Shown: piece after piece, positions 27,060 through 36,863 of the stretch
Layout: every line of letters begins with the position of its first letter
How positions within the stretch are numbered: position 1 is the stretch's first letter
NCBI RefSeq assembly: GCF_007754425.1
Contig: NZ_CP037452.1
Location: 5,245,164-5,309,163 of the forward strand
DNA length: 64,000 nucleotides
Source: Gimesia fumaroli
Lineage (GTDB): Bacteria; Planctomycetota; Planctomycetia; Planctomycetales; Planctomycetaceae
Direction of reading: 5' to 3'
Made by a program: the position numbers and the translations under genes
The notes under the pieces: model-generated
The model's input: only the letters and a program-made list of their open reading frames with translations
Told to the model about the DNA's origin: nothing
Database searches by the model: none

Positions 27060-28088
27060 ATGATGTCATACGTTTTTCAGACTTGCCTGCTGCTCTCCAC
27101 ATTGTCAGGCAATCAACAGTGCACAGATAGCGAAATTCTGAATCGGTATGAATTTCAGGAAGTACATATGGGGGTGCAGTGGAGCATCGTATTATATGCT
27201 ACCGACAAACCAATCGCAAACAAAGCCTCTCAAAATGCTTTTGCCCGTATAAAGGAACTTAACAAAATACTCAGCGATTACGATCCGGAAAGTGAGTTAA
27301 ATCAGTTATGTCGGTTATCTGGCCCCGGAAAACCAATCAAAGTCAGTCCTCACCTGCTAAAACTACTGAAAAAAAGTCAAGCACTCTCAGAGGAAACAAA
27401 GGGGGCATTTGATGTGACAATTGGCCCCGTGGTACGACTCTGGCGTCGGGCTCGGCGACAAAAAAAACTGCCTGACAGTCAACGCTTCGAGGCGGCCCGC
27501 TCCAAAGTCGGTTCCGGATTGATGAAGATTTCCCTTCCAAATCAGACCGTTGAACTGACCCAAAAAGACATGCGACTGGATCTGGGAGGCATTGCGAAAG
27601 GCTACGCCGCGGATATTGCCCTCAGCGTCTTGAAAGAACAGGGCATCACCCGGGCAATGGTTGATGCCAGCGGTGATATTGTATTAGGTGACCCTCCTCC
27701 AGGTACTTGCGGGTGGAAAATTGGGGTCTCTTCTTCTGATGCCCCGAATGCCAAGATTGACCGGTATCTGCAGATACATAATCTGGCGGTGGCGACTTCC
27801 GGCGATGCGTTACAGCATGTTGTGATCAACGGCAAACGGTATTCACATATCGTTGATCCACAGACAGGACTGGGGCTGACCGATCAGAGTCGGGTCACCG
27901 TCATTGCCCCGAATGGTGTGACGGCGGACAGCCTGGCTTCTGCCATCAGTGTCCTGGGACCAGATCGGGGAATTCAACTTTTGAATCAGAAACCAGGAAC
28001 CGCGTGTTTGATTTTGAGACATGAAGCAGGTCAACTCAGATCATACGAATCAGCCTGTTTTTCATGTTACGAACTTGAACAAAAATAA
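27060..28088 (+). CDS. apbE: FAD:protein FMN transferase
   Basis: A 342-aa protein of the ApbE family, which attaches FMN covalently to a Thr of NqrB/RnfG-like or other flavoproteins. Family motifs are intact: LDLGGIAKGYAADIAL near 180, MVDASGDIVLGDPP near 207, YSHIVDPQTG near 268 and NGVTADSLASAISVLG near 290. An N-terminal hydrophobic stretch (about 1-17) probably anchors or exports it. An in-frame TTG precedes ATG 27060. It is followed 18 nt later by an aminotransferase gene. No target flavoprotein is encoded nearby. Confidence 0.92.
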   Translation: MMSYVFQTCLLLSTLSGNQQCTDSEILNRYEFQEVHMGVQWSIVLYATDKPIANKASQNAFARIKELNKILSDYDPESELNQLCRLSGPGKPIKVSPHLLKLLKKSQALSEETKGAFDVTIGPVVRLWRRARRQKKLPDSQRFEAARSKVGSGLMKISLPNQTVELTQKDMRLDLGGIAKGYAADIALSVLKEQGITRAMVDASGDIVLGDPPPGTCGWKIGVSSSDAPNAKIDRYLQIHNLAVATSGDALQHVVINGKRYSHIVDPQTGLGLTDQSRVTVIAPNGVTADSLASAISVLGPDRGIQLLNQKPGTACLILRHEAGQLRSYESACFSCYELEQK

Positions 28089-28106
28089 ATCTTGAGAGGA
28101 ACTCCC

Positions 28107-29015
28107 ATGTCTGAGAATCTTGTGTATTTAAATGGCGAATATGTTCCTGCAAATGAAGCAAAGATATCCATTTTTGATGGTGCGATCAGCTTGGGAATGA
28201 CAGTCACTGAATCCACGCGTACCTTCGCACATCAACCTTATCGTTTGCGTGATCATATCAACCGTCTGTTTCTCAGTCTGAAAGCAGCCCGCTTTGACGC
28301 AGGGATGACGGCAGATGAACTGGAACAACTCACTCTGGAAGTCTGGAAGAAAAACGAACCTAACTATGCCCCCGGCACCGATGCCTGGATTATTCACAAT
28401 GTCACTCCCGGAACCTGGGTTCCTTCCAGCGGGCAAAAACCGGCAGAATCCAAACCGACGGTCATGATTGTCACCTTGCCGCTTGATCTCTCCTACTGGG
28501 CCGACTTCTATCGGGTGGGATGCCATGCGGTGACTCCCTTTACTCGAATTCAACCAGCCCAGTCGCTAGACGCCCGGATCAAAAATCGTAGTCGCTTCCT
28601 GTATACACTGGCTGAGTCGGAAGTGAAACTGATTGACCCAATGGCACAAAGCCTGCTACTCGACACTGATGGCTTTCTCTCGGAAAACAAAGGTGGCAAC
28701 TTTTTTCTGGTGACGAGCAACAGTATTCGCACACCGAGTACGATCAATTGTCTGGATGGAATCAGCCGACAAACGATTTTTCTACTAGCAGAGCAACTCG
28801 ATTTGCCGATCGAAGAGTGCCGCCTTCTTCCTTACGACGTCATCACCGCAGACGAAGCTTTTTTCACCAGCACACCTTACTCCATCATGCCGGCGACGAA
28901 ATTTAATGGTACTAAAATTGGCGATGGTCAAGTCGGGCCGATCACGAAAAAACTGTTAGCTGCATGGAGTGAGATGGTGGGAGTTGATCTCCTCAAGCAA
29001 GCACAGTCAGACTAA
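28107..29015 (+). CDS. Class IV aminotransferase (branched-chain / D-amino-acid type, PLP)
   Basis: A 302-aa fold-type IV PLP enzyme from ATG 28107 with GAGAGGAAC upstream (a longer in-frame start at 28092 is less likely). The N-terminus YLNGEYVPANEAKISIFDGA is typical of IlvE/Dat/PabC. The PLP lysine lies in DARIKNRSRF near residue 155. SENKGGNFFLV and the TSTPYSIMPA segment complete the fold. The substrate cannot be decided from sequence. It is probably co-transcribed with apbE. Confidence 0.9.
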   Translation: MSENLVYLNGEYVPANEAKISIFDGAISLGMTVTESTRTFAHQPYRLRDHINRLFLSLKAARFDAGMTADELEQLTLEVWKKNEPNYAPGTDAWIIHNVTPGTWVPSSGQKPAESKPTVMIVTLPLDLSYWADFYRVGCHAVTPFTRIQPAQSLDARIKNRSRFLYTLAESEVKLIDPMAQSLLLDTDGFLSENKGGNFFLVTSNSIRTPSTINCLDGISRQTIFLLAEQLDLPIEECRLLPYDVITADEAFFTSTPYSIMPATKFNGTKIGDGQVGPITKKLLAAWSEMVGVDLLKQAQSD

Positions 29016-29030
29016 TACCTGATGGAAGTG

Positions 29031-29240
29031 TTATTTATCTGTGCCATTTACCATAGTCTGCTTGGGACGCCTGGATGCCACGGACAAATACACAAAAGAG
29101 ATCCACCACAGCGCAATGAGTGAATACATCACAATCTGATTCCATTTTGTGCCTTCCAGCAAATCGTCTGCCAGGATAATTGCGCAGGCAAAGAATACGG
29201 AGGCGGTCAGAATCAGTAGCACTGCGGTTTTCGGTTTCAT
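29031..29240 (-). CDS. Small two-span membrane protein
   Basis: A 69-aa protein starting at ATG 29240 with GGGAG 9-12 nt upstream. Two hydrophobic segments (TAVLLILTASVFFACAIIL and YSLIALWWISFVYLSVA) are joined by a short polar loop, and the tail is basic. It is convergent with the aminotransferase gene. The family is unknown. The open frame extends further upstream to 29366, but the extra part lacks a good start. Confidence 0.6.
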   Translation of the reverse strand: MKPKTAVLLILTASVFFACAIILADDLLEGTKWNQIVMYSLIALWWISFVYLSVASRRPKQTMVNGTDK

Positions 29241-29264
29241 CAGATTACTCCCTGTGTTACACCG

Positions 29265-29519
29265 TTGATTCAAATTGGCTTCTCTCTCTGGAATAAAATA
29301 GCAGGCATCACAAGTACACACCAGCCTATAATATCTAAAATTCAATCGTACCTGTCTGCTGGTCAAATAGAACTGGCAAATTCAGGTAATCAGCTTATCC
29401 AGAACTATGCCTTCCACACCGGTCGAGCCATAGTTGATTTGCAGGATCTTTTTGATGAATATCAGGCCAGCACATTGGATAAGTGGCTGAAGGCACAATC
29501 AGTCGATGCAAGCCTTTGA
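29265..29519 (+). CDS. Doubtful small ORF
   Basis: An 84-codon frame opening at TTG. No ribosome site and no recognised family. The second half (SAGQIELANSGNQLIQNY then LQDLFDEYQAS) has plausible helical protein composition, so it could be a remnant or a small gene. Confidence 0.22.
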   Translation: MIQIGFSLWNKIAGITSTHQPIISKIQSYLSAGQIELANSGNQLIQNYAFHTGRAIVDLQDLFDEYQASTLDKWLKAQSVDASL

Positions 29520-30231
29520 CGTCCCAGCCAGATCATCCCAATCAATTTAGTTCGATCGATGACTTTATTCACACAAAATCCATCCAAATCCGCCCCGCCC
29601 TCTCTGTTGCTCAACGTCTCTCGTAAAAATGCCGTTCCTTAATGCTGAGCTGATGTGACATCGGGCAGAAAATCACCTGGGATCTACCCAATCGTAAACA
29701 GATCGCAGGGCTTATTTTCATTCAACGATGGCAGCCCAGTTACGAAATCGCCAGACGTTCGCACCTCCGTTGTTAGACATCGCGTGTAGTCGCACAATGC
29801 TATTGGTTCCATCGTCGTCTTCAGCCAGACCAGATTTAACTCGACTTGAGTAAAACCCGCTTCTACCTCAGAAATTAGAACATCAGATAACTCCCGAAAA
29901 TTTAGAATCATGAATAAAATAAATCAAAAGCTAACACGGAATGCCCTATAAAACTTCTGAAAAAGGCTGTCTAATGAGACCAAATGGAGCGTTTCATTAG
30001 AATTTCTAAACACAATCCAAAATATGTAACGGCAATCCAATTTGAGAGCTCGTCCTGAAATCGAACCATTTTCTTATGACGGTCACTCTCTCTTCTTAAT
30101 TCGAACCAAACTCGGTTTCGAAACAAAATGACAGATGACTTTTCACGAGAACATGACTTATGATGAGATATGCCATAGTTATCACTCCTTGTGAATCCAT
30201 AAAAACAACCCTAACAATAAGAGCCTCTTCT
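29520..30231. other. Long intergenic region with decayed sequence
   Basis: Over 700 nt without a supported intact gene. It contains the coding remnant listed at 29718-29867. No terminator or promoter could be placed confidently. The last 70 nt contain open frame upstream of the chosen FAD-oxidoreductase start. Confidence 0.4.
29718..29867 (-). pseudogene. C-terminal coding remnant
   Basis: A minus-strand frame of 49 codons with no start, opened by an in-frame TGA, reads as believable protein: VKSGLAEDDDGTNSIVRLHA, then a Trp-rich end (NVWRFRNWAAIVE) and a stop at 29718. The composition looks more protein-like than the competing frame over the same bases. It may be the surviving 3' end of a secreted protein gene. 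The family is not identified. Confidence 0.3.
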
Positions 30232-32901
30232 ATGAGAAATATGATCGCGCTCCTGATCTGTTTTTTCTGTGCAAAAGTGACTTGCGCACACCCCCCTGAC
30301 CAGAAAACAGAGTTACTAATAGTTGGAGGAACCGAATCGGGGTGGGCAGCTGCGATGCAGGCCGCACGCCTGGGAGTGGAATCAATCACGCTCGTCTTGG
30401 ATGGGGAATGGCTGGGCGGGCAATACACCGAACAGGCGTTGGCCTGCGTAGATGAAAATAAAGGCCCCGGCAAAGTTGGCTGGGGAGTTGACTGGCACCC
30501 GATGAAGCGCTCGTTTCATCGGAGTGGCCTGTTTAAAGAACTGATGGATCGCATTGAAGCTTTCAACACAGAGAAGTATGGCTCCCCGATGCCAGGACGC
30601 CCGTTTCATGGTCCGTCTACTTTTCGTCCTGCAGAGGCACAAGCCATATTTCGGGAAATGCTACAACCTTATATCGATAACGGCCAGGTGCGACTGATCA
30701 CCGGACACTATCCAGTGAAAGCCGACCTGAAACAGAAAACGTCAAGACCACAACTCACGGGGCTCTGGTTTGCTCCCGTCGGTTCAGAAACGCCGGACTT
30801 GCACATTACCGCGAAACTAACCATCGATGCGTCAGACTGGGGTGACGCGATCCAGGTTGCAGGCGCAGAATTTGAAGTCGGTGCTGATCCGCGATCACGT
30901 TACAACGAACCGAGCGCCCCGGTGAATACCAATGATTACCCTGCCAATGAAATGAATCCGATTACCTGGGCAATGATTGTTGAAGAAGCAGAGAAAGACA
31001 CGCCTATTTCGAAACCGGATCGCTATGATGATCGTAATTTTGTACGGACCTCAAAACTGAGTCTGGCTGAGATGAAACATCTTAAATGGGATCGACCGGT
31101 GCGTCTGGGATCGATTCCCCATTGGCCGGACGCAGGGCAAGCATCGCCGCGACAGCTTTCGATTTTTACCGTGCGTCGGATCGTGGATGGCTATACGAGT
31201 AAAGATCACAAGACCAGCATCCTGCTGAATTACATGCTGGGCCAGGATTACCCTCTGGAACGACTGCCAAAACATGTTGTTGATGCACTGGAAGAAACAG
31301 AGCCAGGAGCGTCGACCAAGAATCTTGTGCTCATGAATCGTCGTCAGCGACAGATCATTTTTGACGATGCTAAACGGCATTCGCTATGCCTGTTCTATCA
31401 TCTGCAAAACTTCGTACACAACCGGGCCTCAGATAAAACCAACAGCTTCAGACACTTTCAGCTAAGTCGGGAATTTGATACGACAGACCACTTACCCCCC
31501 AAACCCTATATCCGCGAGTCTCTCCGTCTCAAAGCCATGTACATGATGCGCGAGCAGGATGGCCGAAACATGGATGGACCGACCAAAAAATTTGCGCGTG
31601 AGCGTTTTGCACGGGTCATGTATCCCGATGGGTTATTCGCCTGGCAGTTTCACTATGACTTCCACCGTACTGGACGCGCCTATTTGAAATCAGAAGGAAA
31701 TACGGGACCCTGGATTGATTTTGAAAAACCGGGACGAAATACTAGACTGGTCAGCGACCGGTCGGTATTTCCCTTGCGAAGTCTGGTTCCGATCGACATG
31801 GATGGATTGTTGGGTGCACAGAAAAATGTCGGTTACAGCAGTATCGTGAGCGCGGCGATTCGCCTGCATGATCAATGTGTCACTCTGGGGCAAGCTGCGG
31901 GTGCGACGGCAGCGGTTTCTCTACAACAGGACATCTCTCCCCGCGATATCCCCTATCATCGCGAGAAACTGGAGCAGGTTCGCCATGCATTGTGTGGAGC
32001 CTCAGACAAGGGAGTTGCTGTCTTGATTTGGCCTTTTCGGGATTTACAACCAGCGCACCCGGCATTTGTCGCCATCAACAGACTGGCTGCACGGAGAGTT
32101 TTACCGATGGAAGTCCGTAAGGTTGATTTTCAACCGGATGCGCCCGCGACCACGGAATGGCGACAGAAAACAAGGCAACTGGCTTACCAGACAGTGGAAG
32201 TCGCCAACCTGCCAATGTTCCCTGATAAAGGACTCAGCCGTGGCGAATACTGCCAACGCTTGTGGGATTCATTGAAGGAATTGCCCATACGCCCTTATTC
32301 TCGGGTGAAGCCTGACGATGCGGATGGTGACGGAATTCTGGACGTCGATGACCCCAGTCTGTTCACGCCAGGTGAACCAATTCAGTGGAAGAAAAAAGTA
32401 GCTTCTAAAGATCAGGATGGCCTCCTAGACAATACCACTTCCAAGAAAGTCCGACGAATCAATTTCACAGGGAAGAAAACGGCTCCTTTGTCCGACTTTG
32501 AAGCAGACCATGGCGATGTTTTTAACGCGAAACGAGGCTATGGTTGGCAGCGAAATCTCAGTCAAAATCAACGACAACGAAAAAAAGTTCCCGAACCCTA
32601 CCGTGACACCTTTATATTCACACGAGATCACGATACCTGGGAATGTGAAGTTCCCAATGGTGCCTGGCTCGTAACCGTGTGCGTGGGAGATTCAGGACAC
32701 GAACAAATTGGACAATGGGTGACCGTTGAGGGAAAACAGGTCATTAAAGATGAAGCCACCAATGACGGCCTTTTCCTGGAACGAAACGCCCGTGTGACTG
32801 TTTCGGACCGACGCTTAACGATTGAGATTGGTAAATCAAATTCAGGAACCAATACCTGCCTGAACTGGGTCACGTTCGAACCGGCCCCGCCAGAGAAATA
32901 A
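30232..32901 (+). CDS. Secreted FAD-dependent oxidoreductase with C-terminal carbohydrate-binding-like domain
   Basis: An 889-aa protein from ATG 30232, which places the signal peptide (MRNMIALLICFFCAKVTCA) at the N-terminus; the open frame runs 72 nt further upstream. The FAD-binding motif is ELLIVGGTESGWAAAMQAAR near residue 28, followed by GEWLGGQYTEQ, as in the PF12831-type family common in planctomycetes. A Ca-binding repeat DADGDGILDVDDPS sits near 700. The last about 130 residues are a beta-rich malectin/CBM-like domain (DTFIFTRDHDTWECEVPNG). The substrate is unknown and may be a glycan-linked alcohol. Confidence 0.85.
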   Translation: MRNMIALLICFFCAKVTCAHPPDQKTELLIVGGTESGWAAAMQAARLGVESITLVLDGEWLGGQYTEQALACVDENKGPGKVGWGVDWHPMKRSFHRSGLFKELMDRIEAFNTEKYGSPMPGRPFHGPSTFRPAEAQAIFREMLQPYIDNGQVRLITGHYPVKADLKQKTSRPQLTGLWFAPVGSETPDLHITAKLTIDASDWGDAIQVAGAEFEVGADPRSRYNEPSAPVNTNDYPANEMNPITWAMIVEEAEKDTPISKPDRYDDRNFVRTSKLSLAEMKHLKWDRPVRLGSIPHWPDAGQASPRQLSIFTVRRIVDGYTSKDHKTSILLNYMLGQDYPLERLPKHVVDALEETEPGASTKNLVLMNRRQRQIIFDDAKRHSLCLFYHLQNFVHNRASDKTNSFRHFQLSREFDTTDHLPPKPYIRESLRLKAMYMMREQDGRNMDGPTKKFARERFARVMYPDGLFAWQFHYDFHRTGRAYLKSEGNTGPWIDFEKPGRNTRLVSDRSVFPLRSLVPIDMDGLLGAQKNVGYSSIVSAAIRLHDQCVTLGQAAGATAAVSLQQDISPRDIPYHREKLEQVRHALCGASDKGVAVLIWPFRDLQPAHPAFVAINRLAARRVLPMEVRKVDFQPDAPATTEWRQKTRQLAYQTVEVANLPMFPDKGLSRGEYCQRLWDSLKELPIRPYSRVKPDDADGDGILDVDDPSLFTPGEPIQWKKKVASKDQDGLLDNTTSKKVRRINFTGKKTAPLSDFEADHGDVFNAKRGYGWQRNLSQNQRQRKKVPEPYRDTFIFTRDHDTWECEVPNGAWLVTVCVGDSGHEQIGQWVTVEGKQVIKDEATNDGLFLERNARVTVSDRRLTIEIGKSNSGTNTCLNWVTFEPAPPEK

Positions 32902-33073
32902 TAGAAGCCGTTTTTCTGCACCGTCTGATCTAACTGAAGATAATTGGTATAGAAGCCTTGTTCATGAAGAACACCTGCTTCAGGCATGCTTCCTGCTTTG
33001 CCTGACACCAATCAATTTCCAGTTATTTTCCCTACCGAACTTGGAATCATATTGAATGCATCAGAGAATGACG

Positions 33074-33098
33074 ATATATTTAAGAACGTTAAATATAT
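33074..33098. promoter_or_regulatory. Perfect A+T inverted repeat upstream of the DUF1501 gene
   Basis: ATATATTTAA (33074-33083) and TTAAATATAT (33089-33098) form a perfect 10-bp inverted repeat around GAACG, 57 nt before the DUF1501 start. It could be an operator or a weak hairpin; no protein is known to bind it. Confidence 0.35.
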
Positions 33099-33154
33099 GA
33101 ATTGCGGCGTCGCGCGATTTATATATCAAAGCAGAACGGAAATTGGAATCAGTA

Positions 33155-34612
33155 ATGAAGTCCAGAAACCACTCACGTACTCACAACCAGCATGCATTTA
33201 CCGCGTTCAACCCGCTGGTTCATGAAGGTTTGGTGTTACGTAGTCGGCGGAATATGCTTAAGGCTTCACTGGCGGGATTGGCAGGATTATCCGTCCCCAA
33301 ACTGCTACAAGCTTCAGACCAACTCAAGTCTGCTGGGAAATCGTCCTTGCCCAAAAATAGTGTGATTCTCCTCTGGATGACGGGAGGACCGAGTCACATT
33401 GATACCTGGGACCCCAAACCGGACCGCCCGATTCAAAACCGGGGGCCGTTCGGAGTTACTCAAACATCCGTCCCCGGGATCACCATTACAGATCGCTTGC
33501 CGAAGCAAGCCGCGATGATGGATCGTTTCACCTTGATTCGTTCCGTTGACCCCAAGATGAGCAGCCATCAGCCAAACCAGGTGATGCAGACTGCCAACCT
33601 GCGCGCCACTCCTCGAACGAACCGTAAAGGTGATAAGTACCCTGCAATGGCTTCGATCGTAGCCAAACACCATGGCGCGAACCATCCCGGGATGCCTCCC
33701 TACGTCGCGTTTATGAAACACCACTCACATATCGCCTGGGGTGGTCACCTGGGAAAACAATACGATCCCTTCATCGCCAACGATGCTGCAGACCTGCCTG
33801 TCTATGATCTGGTGGGGAAAGATTCCGGGAAAACGAGTGGCGGAAAAATGTTCCAATTTGCCCCCGGCCTGTCTTACGAACGGATGAAAAGCCGACGCGA
33901 TTTAATGCAGCAATTCGATAAGTTACGAAGTGACATTGATCAGGCCGGCTCAATGTCAGCCATCGACAGCTACAGTCAACGTGCCTACGACATGGTACTG
34001 GGGCAGCGCGTGCAGCAGGCCTTCGATTTGAATCAGGAATCCCCAGCTACACGAGATCGATACGGAGAACATCTCTGGTGCCAACAGGCACTGCTGGCCC
34101 GTCGTCTGGTCGAGGCAGGAAGCTCATTTGTGACACTTGATTTAAGTTACCATACCGCTTCCGGAACCTGGGACAATCATGGCGACAATATTCCTCCTTA
34201 CGGTGGAATTAAAAATGGCCTTGGCCCCCTGCTACCGCTGTTTGACCATTTGCTGACAACGCTTGTTCTGGACTTGGAAGAGCGCAATCTTCTGGATCAG
34301 GTGTTGGTGATTGCGATGGGAGAATTTGGTCGCTCTCCAATGTCCGGAACGCAAGGCAGCACTGATGGCCGCAACCACTGGCCGGTAGTCATGTCGATGT
34401 GTCTGGCCGGTGGTGGTATGAACCACGGTCAGGTAATCGGTGCCAGCGAACACGATGGTTCCGAGATCAAACATCGCCCCGTTCGCCCGGGAGACCTGGC
34501 AGCCACAATCTATCAATACATGGGAGTTCCCCTGGATACCCAGTATATTGATGAGAAAGGCCGACCGAATTTCGCGATCGAAGATGGAGAACCGATTCAC
34601 GAATTATTCTAA
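33155..34612 (+). CDS. DUF1501 (sulfatase-like fold) exported protein
   Basis: A 485-aa protein from ATG 33155. The N-terminus has a Tat-like signal (RSRRNMLKASLAGLAGLS, residues 31-48). DUF1501 landmarks follow: SVILLWMTGGPSHIDTWDPK near 70, HWPVVMSMCLAGGGMNHGQ near 410, a GEFGRSPM motif near 390 and the NFAIEDGEPI end. DUF1501 proteins are related to alkaline phosphatase/sulfatase folds. They are abundant in planctomycetes, usually beside DUF1549/DUF1553 cytochrome-like proteins, which are absent here. A weak T-rich terminator follows. Confidence 0.92.
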   Translation: MKSRNHSRTHNQHAFTAFNPLVHEGLVLRSRRNMLKASLAGLAGLSVPKLLQASDQLKSAGKSSLPKNSVILLWMTGGPSHIDTWDPKPDRPIQNRGPFGVTQTSVPGITITDRLPKQAAMMDRFTLIRSVDPKMSSHQPNQVMQTANLRATPRTNRKGDKYPAMASIVAKHHGANHPGMPPYVAFMKHHSHIAWGGHLGKQYDPFIANDAADLPVYDLVGKDSGKTSGGKMFQFAPGLSYERMKSRRDLMQQFDKLRSDIDQAGSMSAIDSYSQRAYDMVLGQRVQQAFDLNQESPATRDRYGEHLWCQQALLARRLVEAGSSFVTLDLSYHTASGTWDNHGDNIPPYGGIKNGLGPLLPLFDHLLTTLVLDLEERNLLDQVLVIAMGEFGRSPMSGTQGSTDGRNHWPVVMSMCLAGGGMNHGQVIGASEHDGSEIKHRPVRPGDLAATIYQYMGVPLDTQYIDEKGRPNFAIEDGEPIHELF

Positions 34613-34706
34613 TCATTCGTACCAGCAGCCACTTATCAGAATGCCCGGTCATCTCTAAATCCGTGCTGTTAAGCAGGCTTATTTACTGAAAAAATCAAAA
34701 ACTGGC

Positions 34707-34739
34707 GGCAAAGGCGGTCGTTCCCCGTTTGCTTTTTTC
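34707..34739 (+). terminator. Probable rho-independent terminator
   Basis: An imperfect stem (GCAAAGGCGG against CCCCGTTTGC) is followed by CTTTTTT about 120 nt after the DUF1501 stop. The stem has a mismatch in the middle, so it is moderate evidence only. Confidence 0.45.
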
Positions 34740-34854
34740 ATGGCATATTATAACCTGCACGTTGACTCCGAAAACCAGTCTAACCTAAGTCATGCCTGCT
34801 TTTCGTCATTCGCGTTGATTCAACCTGCGTCCTTTCAGAAAATGCCTCTGATTT

Positions 34855-36855
34855 ATGCCGAATTCCACCACCTCGCCATCGATCTCACCACTGGAACAAA
34901 ATACGAATTCGATCCGATTACGATGGTTCGTTTACGTATTACTGCTCACAGTCACGATGGGCCAGAATCTGGCTGCAATTCTCAATAGTGTCCCTCTGCA
35001 GAGCGCCAATGATCGTTCACGATGGTGCACCATCTGGTCGCTTGTGGAACAAGGCACTTATCAGATCGATACGATCAATGAGCGATCCAGCTGGTCCAGT
35101 ATCGATAAAGTTCGACACGACGGACACTTTTATTCCTCAAAGCCCCCGCTCTTCCCGACCATAGTGGCTGGTTTGTACTGGTTGATCAAATCAACCACAG
35201 GGATGAACTTAAATTCGAACCTCTATGATGTCGCACACATTATTTTAATCATTGTCAATCTACTGCCAATGCTGATTGCCCTGATTTTAATTTGCATGAT
35301 GGCCGAGCGGTATGCACGAACCGAGTTCACCCGCTACTTCGTTGTCACAGCTGCCTGCTTTGCGACACTCTTAACACCATTTCTATTAACGCTGAACAAT
35401 CACTCGATCGCCGCCGCTAGCGCGGTTTTCACACTGTTCCCCTTGATGAGAATTGTACTCGACCAGGAACAAAAGGCACGGTATTTTCTACTGGCTGGTT
35501 TCTTTGCGATGTTTACCTGCTGTAATGAATTACCGGCCGCGTTATTCGGTTTAATCGTCTTCGGTCTCCTGCTGAAAGCGAACCCCCGTCTCACGTGCCT
35601 CGTTTTCGCGCCCGCGGCACTGCTCCCGCTGATTGGATTCTTCGCGACCAACTATGCTGCGACAGGCGGCTGGAAGCCGTTCTATATGTATTATGGGACG
35701 GAGAAATATTTATACGAACATCGGGGCATCCCCAGCTATTGGAAGAATCCCCAGGGACTCGATCAGAACCTGGATTCGCCACTGGTATACCTGTTCCATT
35801 GCACGCTGGGACATCACGGCATTTTCTCGCTCTCACCAATTTACCTGCTGACCTTAATTTCATGGCTGCGAATTCGAAAAACAAAGGACCATATCCTGCA
35901 CCCCCTGTTATGGCTCAGCGTCTGCTTGAGTTTGATTGTATTTGGGTTTTATCTGTCGCGAACGGGAAATTACAACTACGGAGGTAACAGTGCCGCACTA
36001 CGTTGGATGTTGTGGCTCACACCTTTCTGGCTGATCAGTATGATTCCACTCCTTGATGAGTTTTCCCACAAACGCTGGCTGAAGGTTCTGGGAGTGATCT
36101 GCCTGCTGGGATCCGTCTTTTCAGCCCATCACCCTTTGCATAACCCCTGGCAGGCTCCCTGGCTATTCGCAGCCTTAAAACAATCCGGCTGGATTAATTA
36201 TGATCAACGCCCTCCTGCGATGGAGCGCCCGTTGACCACCTGGCTGGCTTCAATACCTGAGCCAACAACAGAGATTCCAGAACCCTTTGTCGAGTTCTCA
36301 GGTCCGGCCAACGATGGTCGTCTGGTCAAACTCAGAATCAGCGTAGTCCAACCTGCTGAAGATCAAGCTATTGACGAAAACTTGAGAACAATACAAGTCT
36401 CACATTTCCTCGGGACAGAGGAAGTCGAGTCAAAGCAATACACGATAGATGTGCCTGCTTTCGAAGCAGGAAAATGGCCGAAAGAGTTCTTACGCTGGCC
36501 GAAGGCAGATGTGACTCAAGCCCAAAAATACGCGGCTTACCGATTCTTTTATGGAATGCCACGACCGCGAAAGTATAACCCGGGCAAGATCAGACACTTA
36601 TTTACTCCACTTCGCGAAGATGCTTTTCGCTGCCAACTGGCGGCTTCACAAGTTGCAGTTACCATCGCTTCTCAAACAGACGCAGAACAAAAACTGCGCT
36701 ATCGCAATGACCTCTGGATCTCGGATCAGATTCCCTTTGGAATCGCACAGATGGAAACTTCTGTCTACAGCACTAAAAGTAATCAACTCCTCAGCCGCCA
36801 GACTCTGATTGTCACCAGAGTCAGCGGCCTCATTCAATCAGAGTCGGCCAAATAA
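34855..36855 (+). CDS. Multi-pass membrane protein, glycosyltransferase-39-like
   Basis: A 666-aa protein with about eleven hydrophobic helices over residues 25-450, then a soluble C-terminal region of about 200 residues. The loop after the first helix contains acidic and aromatic residues (DRSRWCTIWSLVEQGTYQID), and a later DGHFYSSKPPLFP motif resembles loops of GT-C glycosyltransferases (PMT/ArnT/GT39-like). Catalytic residues are not certain. Convergent with the PHP gene (8 nt between stops). Confidence 0.65.
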   Translation: MPNSTTSPSISPLEQNTNSIRLRWFVYVLLLTVTMGQNLAAILNSVPLQSANDRSRWCTIWSLVEQGTYQIDTINERSSWSSIDKVRHDGHFYSSKPPLFPTIVAGLYWLIKSTTGMNLNSNLYDVAHIILIIVNLLPMLIALILICMMAERYARTEFTRYFVVTAACFATLLTPFLLTLNNHSIAAASAVFTLFPLMRIVLDQEQKARYFLLAGFFAMFTCCNELPAALFGLIVFGLLLKANPRLTCLVFAPAALLPLIGFFATNYAATGGWKPFYMYYGTEKYLYEHRGIPSYWKNPQGLDQNLDSPLVYLFHCTLGHHGIFSLSPIYLLTLISWLRIRKTKDHILHPLLWLSVCLSLIVFGFYLSRTGNYNYGGNSAALRWMLWLTPFWLISMIPLLDEFSHKRWLKVLGVICLLGSVFSAHHPLHNPWQAPWLFAALKQSGWINYDQRPPAMERPLTTWLASIPEPTTEIPEPFVEFSGPANDGRLVKLRISVVQPAEDQAIDENLRTIQVSHFLGTEEVESKQYTIDVPAFEAGKWPKEFLRWPKADVTQAQKYAAYRFFYGMPRPRKYNPGKIRHLFTPLREDAFRCQLAASQVAVTIASQTDAEQKLRYRNDLWISDQIPFGIAQMETSVYSTKSNQLLSRQTLIVTRVSGLIQSESAK

Positions 36856-36863
36856 GCTTGAGC

